DNA of 40,397 nt from Lentisphaeria bacterium (GTDB lineage: Bacteria; Verrucomicrobiota; Lentisphaeria; Victivallales; Victivallaceae). The position numbers were made by a program, and so were the translations under genes. Positions 17,361-24,990 of the stretch are shown piece after piece (within the stretch, counting starts at the first letter, position 1; each line of letters begins with the position of its first letter). The stretch covers positions 1-40,397 of the forward strand of contig JAFSTC010000033.1 in assembly GCA_017450705.1 (NCBI GenBank), written 5' to 3'. The notes below the pieces were generated by a model. It was not told the origin of the DNA. It ran no database searches and saw nothing but the letters and a program-made list of their open reading frames with translations.

Positions 17361-18497
17361 TCATCCGTCGGTCCTCCGGAGCGAGAAGATTCCGAACGAT
17401 ATCCCCGCCGCGGAGAGGACCGCCGCCGCGGGGAAGGCCGCGCCGCTGGTCTGAGGCGAGGTGAGCAGACCGGCCGCGAAGGGGCCGATCGTTCCCGTCA
17501 CTCCGACGATCACCTCGTTGACGGCCACGTAGCGGCTGCTCTTGTCCGGCGAGATCAGCGAGTGGTAGACGAACATGAAATAGAAGAAACCTGAGTAGAT
17601 GCCGAAAAGCGCTGCGGCCAGCATGAACTGGAAAAAGGTGCTCCCCGTCCCGAAGATGAGCAGTGCCGCGATGCCGCAGGCTCCCGCGGCGGCGGCGGGC
17701 AGGGGCCTGTACATGAAGGTCTTTCCTCGGATCAATGCCAGGGCCGTCAGCGCCTGGACGTAGCTCACGGCGGCGATCACGATCCCCGCCTGGGCCTGGG
17801 AGAATCCCAGCAGGTTCTCCCGGTAGGGAACGAGACTGCGGAGAATGAAAATGGCGACGGTGCCCGTCCCGCCGATGACCCACCCGACCAGGACTTTATC
17901 CGGCTTGTCCGAAGAGGGAAGGGGTGTTTCCGCGGGAGGGACGTCCGCGGAGACCGGCGCTTTTTTTGCAGACCGTGAGATGAAATATATCCCGGCTGCG
18001 ATGCCGAGACCGATCACGAGATTGATCGTGAAGCTCGTTCCGGTCTTGAGCAATCCGAAGACGAAGGGGCCCGTGGCGAGTCCGGCGCTCCAGCTGGCGG
18101 TGTAAAGTCCCGTGGCCCGGATGACACCCGCGTTCTGATCCGGCTCGACGGATTTGGCGAAGATCTGAAACGCCGTGCAGTACGCGGCCGCTCCCACGCC
18201 GTAGAGGGAGATCCAGACGAACTGCAGGTAGACGTCGGGAAAAATCAGAAATCCGGCCGAGGCCAGCGCGATCATGAGCCCGGCGGAAACGATGAGCGAA
18301 ACCGCGTTGCCCGGCGTGGTTTTTTTGCCGATCAGGAAGGACGAGACGGCGTAGACGAAGGCCCACGCGGAGAGCGTCGCCCCGACGACCCAGCCGGGAG
18401 CGGAGGCCTGCGCGCAGCGCAGCGGGACGATGAAGAAGGCACCGCCCAGGATGTAGTTGACCAATATCGGGAAAATGTACAATGCCCAGCGGATCAT
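17361..18497 (-). CDS. Major facilitator superfamily transporter
   Basis: A 378-residue, very hydrophobic protein with about twelve membrane helices and a hydrophilic central loop around residues 180-205 (KKAPVSADVPPAETPLPSS), the usual MFS half-half linker. The second half contains SSRYVAVNEVIVGVTGTIGP, typical for helices 10-11. The substrate is not readable. The start follows GGGAGAGGA. It is the first gene of the minus-strand set MFS, TrmH-like, nadK, uvrB. No clear promoter is seen in the roughly 90 nt upstream, which end at the pnp terminator. Confidence 0.8.
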   Translation of the reverse strand: MIRWALYIFPILVNYILGGAFFIVPLRCAQASAPGWVVGATLSAWAFVYAVSSFLIGKKTTPGNAVSLIVSAGLMIALASAGFLIFPDVYLQFVWISLYGVGAAAYCTAFQIFAKSVEPDQNAGVIRATGLYTASWSAGLATGPFVFGLLKTGTSFTINLVIGLGIAAGIYFISRSAKKAPVSADVPPAETPLPSSDKPDKVLVGWVIGGTGTVAIFILRSLVPYRENLLGFSQAQAGIVIAAVSYVQALTALALIRGKTFMYRPLPAAAAGACGIAALLIFGTGSTFFQFMLAAALFGIYSGFFYFMFVYHSLISPDKSSRYVAVNEVIVGVTGTIGPFAAGLLTSPQTSGAAFPAAAVLSAAGISFGIFSLRRTDG

Positions 18498-18586
18498 AAA
18501 AATCCTCTCCCTTTTCCGCCCCCGGATGTTTCGGACGGTACTGCCGAAACCCCCGTCACGCCCTTTTGCGTCCCGCTTTTCAAAGT

Positions 18587-18619
18587 AAAAACAGCCGGAA
18601 ATCGCTCCCCGGCTGTTTT
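18587..18619 (-). terminator. Rho-independent terminator of pnp
   Basis: Eleven base pairs (18588-18598 with 18609-18619), a 10-nt loop, and a run of five T residues when read on the minus strand. It starts about 34 nt beyond the pnp stop. The opposite strand also carries T residues, so it may work both ways. Confidence 0.88.
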
Positions 18620-18652
18620 GATTCGGATCATTTTTTCACTCGATCCGGAGAG

Positions 18653-20767
18653 TTATTTCTCATCCATCTCCTTGAGCGCCGCCTTGCGGCTCAGGCGGAT
18701 CTTGCCGGCGCTGTCGATGTCGATGACCTTGACGGTGACGTAGTCCCCTTCATTGCAGATGTCGGTGACCTTGTTCACGCGGTAGTCCGCCATTTCGGAG
18801 ATGTGCAGGAGCCCGTCCATTCCGGGAAGGATCTCGACGAAGGCGCCGAAATCACGGAGCGTGACGACCTTGCCGCGGTAGATCTTGCCGACTTCGGCCT
18901 CCGCGGTGCAGGCGAGGACCCGCTCCTTGGCCGCATCGAGCTTGCTCTTGTTGGTGGCCATGATCTTGACCTCGCCGGAGTCGTCCACGTCGATGGAGGC
19001 TCCCGTCTCCTCGGTGATGGAGCGGATGTTTTTGCCGCCGGGACCGATGAGCGCGCCGATCTTGTCGGGGTTGATCTTGACGACTTCCAGCCGCGGTGCC
19101 CGCTCGCTGATCTCCGCGCGGGGAGCCGGGATGCAGGCCTCGATCACGTCGAGAATTTTGAGACGGGCGATGCGGTTGCGCTCCATGGCCTCGCAGAGCA
19201 GGTCGATGGGGATGCCCGGCAGCTTGAGGTCGAGCTGAAACCCGGTGATGCCGGTGCGCGTTCCGCAGACCTTGAAGTCCATGTCGCCGAAGTGGTCCTC
19301 GGCGCCGAGGATATCGGTGAGGAGCAGTCTCTCGCCGTTGTCGCCCGTGACCAGGCCGCAGGAGATCCCCGCGACGGGAGCGGTGATGGGCACGCCGGCA
19401 TCCATCAGCGCGAGGGTCGCGCCGCAGACGCTGGCCATGGAGGTGGAGCCGTTGGAGCTCATGATCTCCGAGACGCAGCGGACCACGTAGGGGAAATCCG
19501 CCGGAACGACCTTGGAAACGGAACGCTCCGCCAAGTTGCCGTGGCCGATCTCACGCCGTCCGGGACCGGTGATGCGGCCCACTTCGCCGACGCTGAAGTT
19601 GGGGAAGTTGTAGTGCAGATAGAAGCGCTTGAGACCGATCCCGGTCTCGCTGTTGAGATCGTCGTACTCCTGCGCATCCTTGTCGCTGCCCAGCGTGGCG
19701 ATGACGAGGGCCTGGGTCTCGCCGCGGGAGAAGAGCGCGCTGCCGTGGACCACGGGCAGGACGCCGACTTCGGCGGAAAGCGGACGGATGTCGGTGATGG
19801 AGCGTCCGTCGGGACGGAACTGCTTTTCGAGGATGATCTTGCGGGTGATGGTCCGCACGTAGTCGTCGAACCCCTTGGCGGTCTCCAGCGCGAAGTCCGT
19901 GTCGCTCATGTCGGCGAACCGGCCGCGCAAGGCGGTACGCAGTTCGGTGAGCAGCGCGTTGAGCGCGTTGTTCCGGTCCTCTTTGCCGGGAACGGTGCAG
20001 ACGGTCTCGATGGTGGGCGCGCAGAAGTTTTCAAGTGCGGTCTGCAGCGCTTCGGGAACGAGATAGAGCTTGTAGTCCTTCTTGGGGCGGCCGGCCTTGC
20101 GGGCCAGCTCGATCTGGGCCTCGCACTGTTTCTTGACGGCTTCATTGGCGAAATACATCGCCTTGCGCATATCCTCTTCGCTGACGAACTGGGCTTCACC
20201 TTCGATCATGATGACCTGGTCGGGACGGCCGGCGTAGATCAGTTCGAGGGAGCTTTTCTTCATCTCCTCGCGGGTGGGGTTGACGATGAACTTGTCGTCG
20301 ATCTTGCCCACGCGGACCGCGCCGATGGGGCCGTCGAAGGGCAGGTCGGAGAGCATGAGGCTCACGCTGGCGCCCAGCATGGCCAGCACGTCCGCGTCAT
20401 TGACGCCGTCGGTGCTGAGCATGACGCTCTGGATCTGCACCTCATTGAAGAACCCCTTGGGGAAGAGCGGACGGATGGGGCGGTCGATCATGCGGCAGGT
20501 CAGGATCTCCTTGGTGGAGGGGCGGCCTTCGCGCTTGATGTAGCCGCCGGGGAATTTCCCGGCCGCACTGTACTTTTCGCGGTAGTCGACCTGAAGCGGG
20601 AAGAAATCCGTTCCTTCCCGGGGTTCGCCGGAACAGGCGGCGGCGAGGACCACCGTGTCGCCCATGCGGACGAGACAGCTGCCGTTGGCAAGTTTCGCGA
20701 CTTTGCCGGTGGAGATCTCCATGCTCCGGCTGTCGTCGATGAGAAAATTGACCTTCTCTTCTGACAT
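18653..20767 (-). CDS. pnp: Polynucleotide phosphorylase
   Basis: The 704-residue product is full length. Domain order is RNase PH 1 (about 10-145), an all-helical linker, RNase PH 2 (about 310-550) with GRREIGHGNLAERS and the catalytic-site segment around SNGSTSMASVCG, a KH domain (IGPGGKNIRSITEETG, around residue 565) and a C-terminal S1 domain (RGKVVTLRDFGAFVEILPG). It degrades RNA 3' to 5' using phosphate. The start follows GAAAGGA. The gene has its own promoter and a leader of about 230 nt with a likely regulatory switch. rpsO, its usual upstream partner in many bacteria, is absent here. Confidence 0.98.
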   Translation of the reverse strand: MSEEKVNFLIDDSRSMEISTGKVAKLANGSCLVRMGDTVVLAAACSGEPREGTDFFPLQVDYREKYSAAGKFPGGYIKREGRPSTKEILTCRMIDRPIRPLFPKGFFNEVQIQSVMLSTDGVNDADVLAMLGASVSLMLSDLPFDGPIGAVRVGKIDDKFIVNPTREEMKKSSLELIYAGRPDQVIMIEGEAQFVSEEDMRKAMYFANEAVKKQCEAQIELARKAGRPKKDYKLYLVPEALQTALENFCAPTIETVCTVPGKEDRNNALNALLTELRTALRGRFADMSDTDFALETAKGFDDYVRTITRKIILEKQFRPDGRSITDIRPLSAEVGVLPVVHGSALFSRGETQALVIATLGSDKDAQEYDDLNSETGIGLKRFYLHYNFPNFSVGEVGRITGPGRREIGHGNLAERSVSKVVPADFPYVVRCVSEIMSSNGSTSMASVCGATLALMDAGVPITAPVAGISCGLVTGDNGERLLLTDILGAEDHFGDMDFKVCGTRTGITGFQLDLKLPGIPIDLLCEAMERNRIARLKILDVIEACIPAPRAEISERAPRLEVVKINPDKIGALIGPGGKNIRSITEETGASIDVDDSGEVKIMATNKSKLDAAKERVLACTAEAEVGKIYRGKVVTLRDFGAFVEILPGMDGLLHISEMADYRVNKVTDICNEGDYVTVKVIDIDSAGKIRLSRKAALKEMDEK

Positions 20768-20772
20768 GATAT

Positions 20773-20975
20773 TCCTTTCGGTTTATTTGATTTCCCTGAA
20801 AGGATCAGTCATCCGCGCCGGATCCCGCCGTGCGCCTCTCTCCGGAAGAAACGAAACTTCAAGAGAGACCCGCGGAATCCCGGTATCGGTTCCCCGAAAC
20901 GCTCCGGGAGCCCGATAGCGACCGAATTCCACGCGGCGGAGCGGAAAACGTGCGCCTTGAACGACTGATCCTTTC
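20773..20975 (-). promoter_or_regulatory. pnp leader with mutually exclusive pairing around the Shine-Dalgarno
   Basis: Element A (20963-20975) lies about 20 nt after the predicted transcription start and is a perfect 13-nt complement of element B (20798-20810). Seven bases of B (20798-20804) also pair perfectly with element C (20773-20779), which is the pnp Shine-Dalgarno GAAAGGA, 5 nt from the ATG. A:B pairing would free the ribosome site; loss of A would let B cover it. The 152 nt between A and B contain GC-rich short hairpins and no convincing gene. Confidence 0.6.
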
Positions 20976-21001
20976 CTGTCGAAAATACAATCTTGACGTA
21001 T

Positions 21002-21030
21002 AATGTAGCTCCATTCCGGCTTTTTTTCAA
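21002..21030 (-). promoter_or_regulatory. Promoter for pnp
   Basis: On the minus strand TTGAAA (21025-21030), 17 bp, TACATT (21002-21007). It sits between the nagA stop (21069) and pnp, so pnp can be expressed apart from the ROK-nagA operon. Confidence 0.6.
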
Positions 21031-21068
21031 GCCCGGGATGTCCCTTTTTATCCGTTTTTCGCTGTTTT

Positions 21069-22214
21069 TCAGAGACAGCGCGTTCCGTCGATGAAGACCT
21101 GCCGGACCTTGAATTCGTCCGAAAGCAGGACGAGATCGGCGGTGTATCCCGGTTCGATCTTGCCCAGTCCCTCGAGTTTGTGTTCCCTTGCCGCGTTGAA
21201 GGAGGTCGTTTTGACCAGTTCAGACAGGGGCAGTCCCGTGACTGAGGCGACGTTTTTCAGCGCGTCGCAGATGGCGAGGGTGCTGCCCGCCAGCGCGCCG
21301 TTGGAGCTCAGGCGGGCCGCGCCGTTCTGAACGGTCACGGGCAGACCGCCCAGCGTGTAGCTGCCGTCGGGCATCCCCGCCGCGCGCATGGCGTCGGAGA
21401 TCAGCATGACGTGATCGCAGTCCTTGACCTGGAATATCAGCTTGACCATCGGGGCGGAGACGTGGATCAGGTCGCAGATCAGTTCCGTCACCGTGTCGCT
21501 CAGCAGCAGCCCCGCGCCGACCATGCCGATATCCCGGTGGTGGAGCGGCGTCATCTGGTTGCAGAAATGGGTCATGTGGCGCAGGCCCCGGTCATAGGCG
21601 GCTTTGAATTCCTGAAACTTCGCCGCCGTGTGCGCGCCGGAGGGAACGATCCCTGCGGCGATCATCTGCGCCGCGAACTCGGGGCCGTTACCGCACTCGG
21701 GGGCGTAGGAGATGCGTTTGACAGGGTAGATGGCGTTCAGCCGCCCGACCAGAGACGCATCCGGTTCCCGGACGAAATCGGGATTCTGCGCGCCGAGACA
21801 TTTGGGATTGATGAAAGGTCCCTCCAGGTGGATCCCGGGGACCTTTGCCCCCGTACGGTGCCGCGCGTATTCCTTCGCCTGAGCGCAGGTCGAGGCCAGA
21901 TCCGACTCGGGAAGCGTGAGGGTCGTGGCGAAGACGGAGGTGACGCCCTCGGCCACCTTGGCTTTCGCAACTTTTTCAAGGGATCCCGGTTCGGGATCGC
22001 TGAAGTCCGCCCCGGCCTTGCCGTGACAGTGGACGTCGATGAAACCCGGCAGGAGCATGCCGCCCGCCGCGTCGACCGTTTCCGCATCCCGGGGAAGGGC
22101 CGCGTTTTGGTTCAGGACGGCTTCGATCTTGCCGCCGGCGATCAGAACGCTGCCGGGACGGTCGACGCCGGGAGAGATGATCCGGGCATTTTCGATGAGG
22201 AGTTTTTCAGCCAT
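21069..22214 (-). CDS. nagA: N-acetylglucosamine-6-phosphate deacetylase
   Basis: A 381-residue amidohydrolase. Visible marks are DVHCHGKAGADF near the N-terminus, the NagA signature HLEGPFINP with its metal-binding Glu (around residue 131), a GAHTAA segment, THFCNQMTPLHHRD, and the catalytic Asp in LISDAMRAAGMPDG. It removes acetate from GlcNAc-6-phosphate during amino-sugar breakdown and cell-wall recycling. It lies 16 nt after the ROK-like kinase gene, so the pair probably phosphorylates and then deacetylates GlcNAc. No nagB is visible in the window; the glmS product pool could be the exit route (inference). Confidence 0.94.
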   Translation of the reverse strand: MAEKLLIENARIISPGVDRPGSVLIAGGKIEAVLNQNAALPRDAETVDAAGGMLLPGFIDVHCHGKAGADFSDPEPGSLEKVAKAKVAEGVTSVFATTLTLPESDLASTCAQAKEYARHRTGAKVPGIHLEGPFINPKCLGAQNPDFVREPDASLVGRLNAIYPVKRISYAPECGNGPEFAAQMIAAGIVPSGAHTAAKFQEFKAAYDRGLRHMTHFCNQMTPLHHRDIGMVGAGLLLSDTVTELICDLIHVSAPMVKLIFQVKDCDHVMLISDAMRAAGMPDGSYTLGGLPVTVQNGAARLSSNGALAGSTLAICDALKNVASVTGLPLSELVKTTSFNAAREHKLEGLGKIEPGYTADLVLLSDEFKVRQVFIDGTRCL

Positions 22215-22230
22215 GACGCACCTTCTTTCT

Positions 22231-23619
22231 TCACTTGCCCACTTCGGGGAGACTGGCCGCGATCATGGCCTGACCGTGGCGTTTGAACTCCTCGTCGGGC
22301 ACCTTGAACTCCAGCTGAGCCGCGATCTCGGGGAATTCCGTTTCGACGACCTCGCGGGCCGTTTCGATCACCACGTCGCCGCCCCGTCCGGAGCTGACTC
22401 TGCCCAGCAGCAGGAGTTTTTTGACCAGCCCGTAGAAATCCGAGAACTGGGCGGCCGCGTAGCCGAGGTAGATGCCGATGGCGCGGAAAATCTTTTCGGC
22501 GCGGGGATCGTCCTGCTTCATGGCCTCCTGAACCTTTTCCAGCCGGGTGGGGAAGGGCATGTCCTGCGGGAAGTCGAATCCTGCGGCCGGAGCCAGACGG
22601 GCCACCGCCTGCTGCGAGAGGTACTGCACCGCGCACCCCGTGTCGCCGGACCACTCGTCGGCAGGGGCGTCCGCGCGGAAATCGATGGGCACGAAAGCCA
22701 GTTCGTCCAGATAGTCGGTGATGTTGCCGCGGGCGTTGACGAACCCGGCGGCGACACTGGTCCCCATGGAGACGCCGAGGACCGAGTCCGAATGCATGGA
22801 CATGGCTCCGGCCAGGGCGGTCACTTCCCCGTCGTTGGCCACGACGAAGGGGACCTTGAATTCGGCGGCCAGTTCGTCGAAAAGCGGCCAGATCTTCTCT
22901 TTGAAATCCTTTTCCGACACGCCGCGGAACAGGGAGACGAGCCGTGGCTGGCCGTCCACGTACACGCCCGCGGAGCTGCCGCCGATGCCGTCGATGCGGG
23001 GCAGATGGGCCGCCGCCCGCAGGATGGAGTCGCGGATCCCCGCCTTGTGATAAGCCGGATCGCTCTGGAAATAGGGATCCCACTTGACCTCCTCGGAGAA
23101 GACGCATTTGCCGTCGATGACCGCCGCGCACTTCCTGTCGGAGCCGCCCAGATCGAAGCCGACGCGGCAGCCGTTCAGATGGTTGCCGAGGGGGATCTCC
23201 GGCGTCTTCTCTTCGGGACACTCGTCAAGGGAGATGTTCCGGACCGTGAAATCCCGTTTGTAGATGCGCTGCCCCATCATGGCGTGGTCGAAGGACCGTG
23301 CCCCGGAGGGAGAATAGATCTTGGCAAGTTCTTCCCCGATCTCCCGGTCCCCGGCGACGAGGACCTCGCAGCCGCCGTACATCCAGAGCATGAATTTGAG
23401 CGTCCGCTCGGCGACCAGCAGATTTGCGGCGCGACTGTCGGGATCACCGGCCTTCAGCAGCTTCATCCGGCGCAGGGAGACCGCCCCGTTGGGCCGTTTG
23501 ACGGCCAGAACGAAGGGCTCCGTTGCCTGTTTCGCGAATTCCCGCAGATAGAGGGCGCCCGGCGTGAACCCGGGGTCCAGTTCACTGACGAATTTCGGTG
23601 CGACTGCGATTTTTGACAT
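22231..23619 (-). CDS. ROK-family sugar-kinase-like protein with an unusual N-terminal extension
   Basis: A 462-residue protein. From about residue 154 it follows the ROK fold: GFDLGGSDRKCAAVID (ATP phosphate 1, normally DxGGTK), PFVVANDGEVTALAG with the catalytic-type Asp, and SVLGVSMGTSVAAGFVN (phosphate 2). It lacks an obvious CxCGxxGC zinc motif. The first 150 residues (WMYGGCEVLVAGDREIGEEL) are not part of ordinary ROK kinases of about 300 residues and include no DNA-binding helix-turn-helix that I recognise. Context beside nagA and an AraC regulator suggests an amino-sugar kinase. The start follows AAAGGAG. Confidence 0.7.
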   Translation of the reverse strand: MSKIAVAPKFVSELDPGFTPGALYLREFAKQATEPFVLAVKRPNGAVSLRRMKLLKAGDPDSRAANLLVAERTLKFMLWMYGGCEVLVAGDREIGEELAKIYSPSGARSFDHAMMGQRIYKRDFTVRNISLDECPEEKTPEIPLGNHLNGCRVGFDLGGSDRKCAAVIDGKCVFSEEVKWDPYFQSDPAYHKAGIRDSILRAAAHLPRIDGIGGSSAGVYVDGQPRLVSLFRGVSEKDFKEKIWPLFDELAAEFKVPFVVANDGEVTALAGAMSMHSDSVLGVSMGTSVAAGFVNARGNITDYLDELAFVPIDFRADAPADEWSGDTGCAVQYLSQQAVARLAPAAGFDFPQDMPFPTRLEKVQEAMKQDDPRAEKIFRAIGIYLGYAAAQFSDFYGLVKKLLLLGRVSSGRGGDVVIETAREVVETEFPEIAAQLEFKVPDEEFKRHGQAMIAASLPEVGK

Positions 23620-23640
23620 GGACTTTTCTCCTTTCGGGAT

Positions 23641-23670
23641 GCGGCGGACGGACGCCCGCCGCCTTTTTTT
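23641..23670 (+). terminator. Plus-strand terminator-like hairpin between divergent genes
   Basis: A 7-bp all-GC stem (23641-23647 with 23656-23662) and seven T residues read on the plus strand. No plus-strand gene ends here. On the minus strand the same hairpin lies in the 5' leader of the ROK-nagA mRNA, just upstream of its Shine-Dalgarno. Confidence 0.6.
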
Positions 23671-23681
23671 GCCTTTTCGGT

Positions 23682-23710
23682 TTGAAAATCAGACTTTCCG
23701 ACATTAATTT
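23682..23710 (+). promoter_or_regulatory. Possible AraC-regulator promoter in the divergent region
   Basis: TTGAAA (23682-23687), 17 bp, TAATTT (23705-23710), close to the ATG at 23733. The AT-rich core (ATTAATTTATAT) probably also holds the minus-strand promoter of the ROK-nagA operon, but I cannot place that one exactly. Confidence 0.4.
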
Positions 23711-23732
23711 ATATCGGGAAAGGGAAAATAAC

Positions 23733-24608
23733 ATGGATAAAAACACAAACTTGAATGCCATTATCTTCCGCGACGACATCTGCGTGCATCAGCTGCCGTC
23801 GCGGCGGATGCCCCGGATCAACCGTGATTCGGGGTTGTGGATCTTCAACTGGGCCCGGGATTTCGTCTCGCAGGGCCCTCCCGGTGAGGAGCTGCGTTAT
23901 TTCGAATTTTACTGCATCGCCCACCTGCTGAAGGGCAGGGGCGTCTACCGGCGGGGGGATGCTTCCGATCCCGTGGAGCTGGAGCCCGGCATGTGCGTTC
24001 TTGTATCGCCGGGGGTCCGGCATCATTACGGCGCGCTCCCCGGCTGTCAGTTTGTCGAGGACACCGTCAATTTCTGCGGTCCGGCCGCGGACGTCATGCA
24101 GAAATGCGGTCTGTTCCGCGACGGCATCTACAGGATCGGTACGGCCCCCGTCCTGCGGCAGGTGATGGAGCTGGCCGCCGACCCCTCGGAACACAGTCAG
24201 CTCAACGCGGAATTCGTTCTGCGGGAGATCCTGCTGAACATCTACAACGAAACCTTTTCCCGGGGCGGGAATGACGCCGTCGGACAGGGGATCGCCCCCC
24301 TGCTGGAGGCGGTGAAAAAGCATCCGGAAAAAAACTGGAGCGTAAGTGTCATGGCCGAATTCTGCGGCATGAGCATCAACGGTTTCCGGGAGCATTTCCG
24401 GCGGCGGACGGGGGTCCTGCCCAAGATCTACCTCGACCGCTACCGGATGGGCTTGGCCGCCTCTCTGCTGATCGGCACGTCCCTCTCCTCCGGGGAGATC
24501 GCCGAACGCTGCGGATATCCGGATCCCTTCCATTTCAGCCGCCGATTCAAGAGCGTCACGGGATTGTCCCCCGTCAATTACAGGCGGCGTTTCTCCAAAA
24601 ACACCTGA
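23733..24608 (+). CDS. AraC-family transcriptional regulator
   Basis: A 291-residue protein. The N-terminal half is a cupin-like sensing domain (LLKGRGVYRRG, ELEPGMCVLVSPGVRHHYG). The C-terminal 100 residues carry two helix-turn-helix motifs: SVSVMAEFCGMSINGFREHF, and GEIAERCGYPDPFHFSRRFK followed by the family ending TGLSPVNYRRRF. It is divergent from the ROK-nagA operon with 113 bp between start codons, so it most likely controls that operon in response to an amino sugar (inference). The start at 23733 follows AAAGGGAAAA; an in-frame upstream extension runs into the neighbouring leader and is unlikely. Confidence 0.9.
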   Translation: MDKNTNLNAIIFRDDICVHQLPSRRMPRINRDSGLWIFNWARDFVSQGPPGEELRYFEFYCIAHLLKGRGVYRRGDASDPVELEPGMCVLVSPGVRHHYGALPGCQFVEDTVNFCGPAADVMQKCGLFRDGIYRIGTAPVLRQVMELAADPSEHSQLNAEFVLREILLNIYNETFSRGGNDAVGQGIAPLLEAVKKHPEKNWSVSVMAEFCGMSINGFREHFRRRTGVLPKIYLDRYRMGLAASLLIGTSLSSGEIAERCGYPDPFHFSRRFKSVTGLSPVNYRRRFSKNT

Positions 24609-24646
24609 TGTGCCTCGGAAAATCTCTTTTCCGTGCGTTTCAGGGG

Positions 24647-24674
24647 TTGACAAATTCTTTTTTCGGAGTATATT
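24647..24674 (+). promoter_or_regulatory. Consensus promoter for the small basic protein gene
   Basis: TTGACA (24647-24652), 16 bp, TATATT (24669-24674) followed by AA. It starts 39 nt after the AraC stop and gives a leader of about 45 nt. Confidence 0.72.
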
Positions 24675-24727
24675 AACGGGATGAAACCCTTCGATTTGTC
24701 GAAACTGAAAGCAACAGAGGTGATCAT

Positions 24728-24883
24728 ATGTCTCAGCATCCGAGTCTCCGCGTCGGCGGAAAGATCCGCAAGGTCCGCAATGTCATGAAACGTTACGAGC
24801 GCATCGACGTGCTCCGCGCCGACGGGCGCATTCCCGAAGACAAGGTCACGGGGCTTCCCAAGACCAAGCCGGTGGAGATCTGA
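24728..24883 (+). CDS. Small basic protein of the Chlamydia/Verrucomicrobia (PVC) type
   Basis: A 51-residue, very basic protein starting MSQHPSLRVGGK, then RKVRNVMKRYERIDVL and ending GLPKTKP. This pattern matches my memory of the short Lys/Arg-rich proteins conserved across Chlamydiae, Verrucomicrobia and Lentisphaerae (TIGR04137-type); their role is not firmly known, with a link to the ribosome suspected. The ribosome-binding site AGAGGTGAT is a near-perfect complement of the 16S tail, 3 nt before the ATG. The gene has its own consensus promoter and its own strong terminator, so it is a single-gene, probably highly expressed unit. It is a useful lineage marker. Confidence 0.82.
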   Translation: MSQHPSLRVGGKIRKVRNVMKRYERIDVLRADGRIPEDKVTGLPKTKPVEI

Positions 24884-24933
24884 TCCCTCCGGTCCGGGCG
24901 CGGCGGACGCCGCGCTCCCGGAACGACGTTTGC

Positions 24934-24969
24934 GGAGAGTGCCGGAGGAAGGTGCTCTCCTTTTTTTTT
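24934..24969 (+). terminator. Rho-independent terminator of the small basic protein gene
   Basis: A 10-bp stem (24934-24943 with 24951-24960, two wobble pairs), a 7-nt loop and nine T residues. It ends 21 nt before the nitroreductase ATG, so the nitroreductase transcript must start within or after it, or depend on readthrough. Confidence 0.93.
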
Positions 24970-24990
24970 ACAGCCGAACAGGAGGTGGGT

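Noticed and set aside
18566-20764. 732-codon plus-strand frame opposite pnp
   Set aside because: It exactly covers pnp and shows the typical antisense Asp/Gly/Val/His composition.
20809-21030. 73-codon minus-strand frame in the pnp leader, considered as a leader peptide
   Set aside because: Its start would lie in the -35 box of the pnp promoter, upstream of the transcription start, with no ribosome site; the region is better explained as structured leader RNA.
21060-21080. CGCTGT/ACAGCG hairpin at the end of nagA
   Set aside because: On the minus strand it is followed by A residues, not T residues, so it is not an intrinsic terminator for nagA.
24895-24916. GC-rich hairpin after the small basic protein gene
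   Set aside because: No T-run follows; the strong hairpin at 24934-24969 is the terminator.
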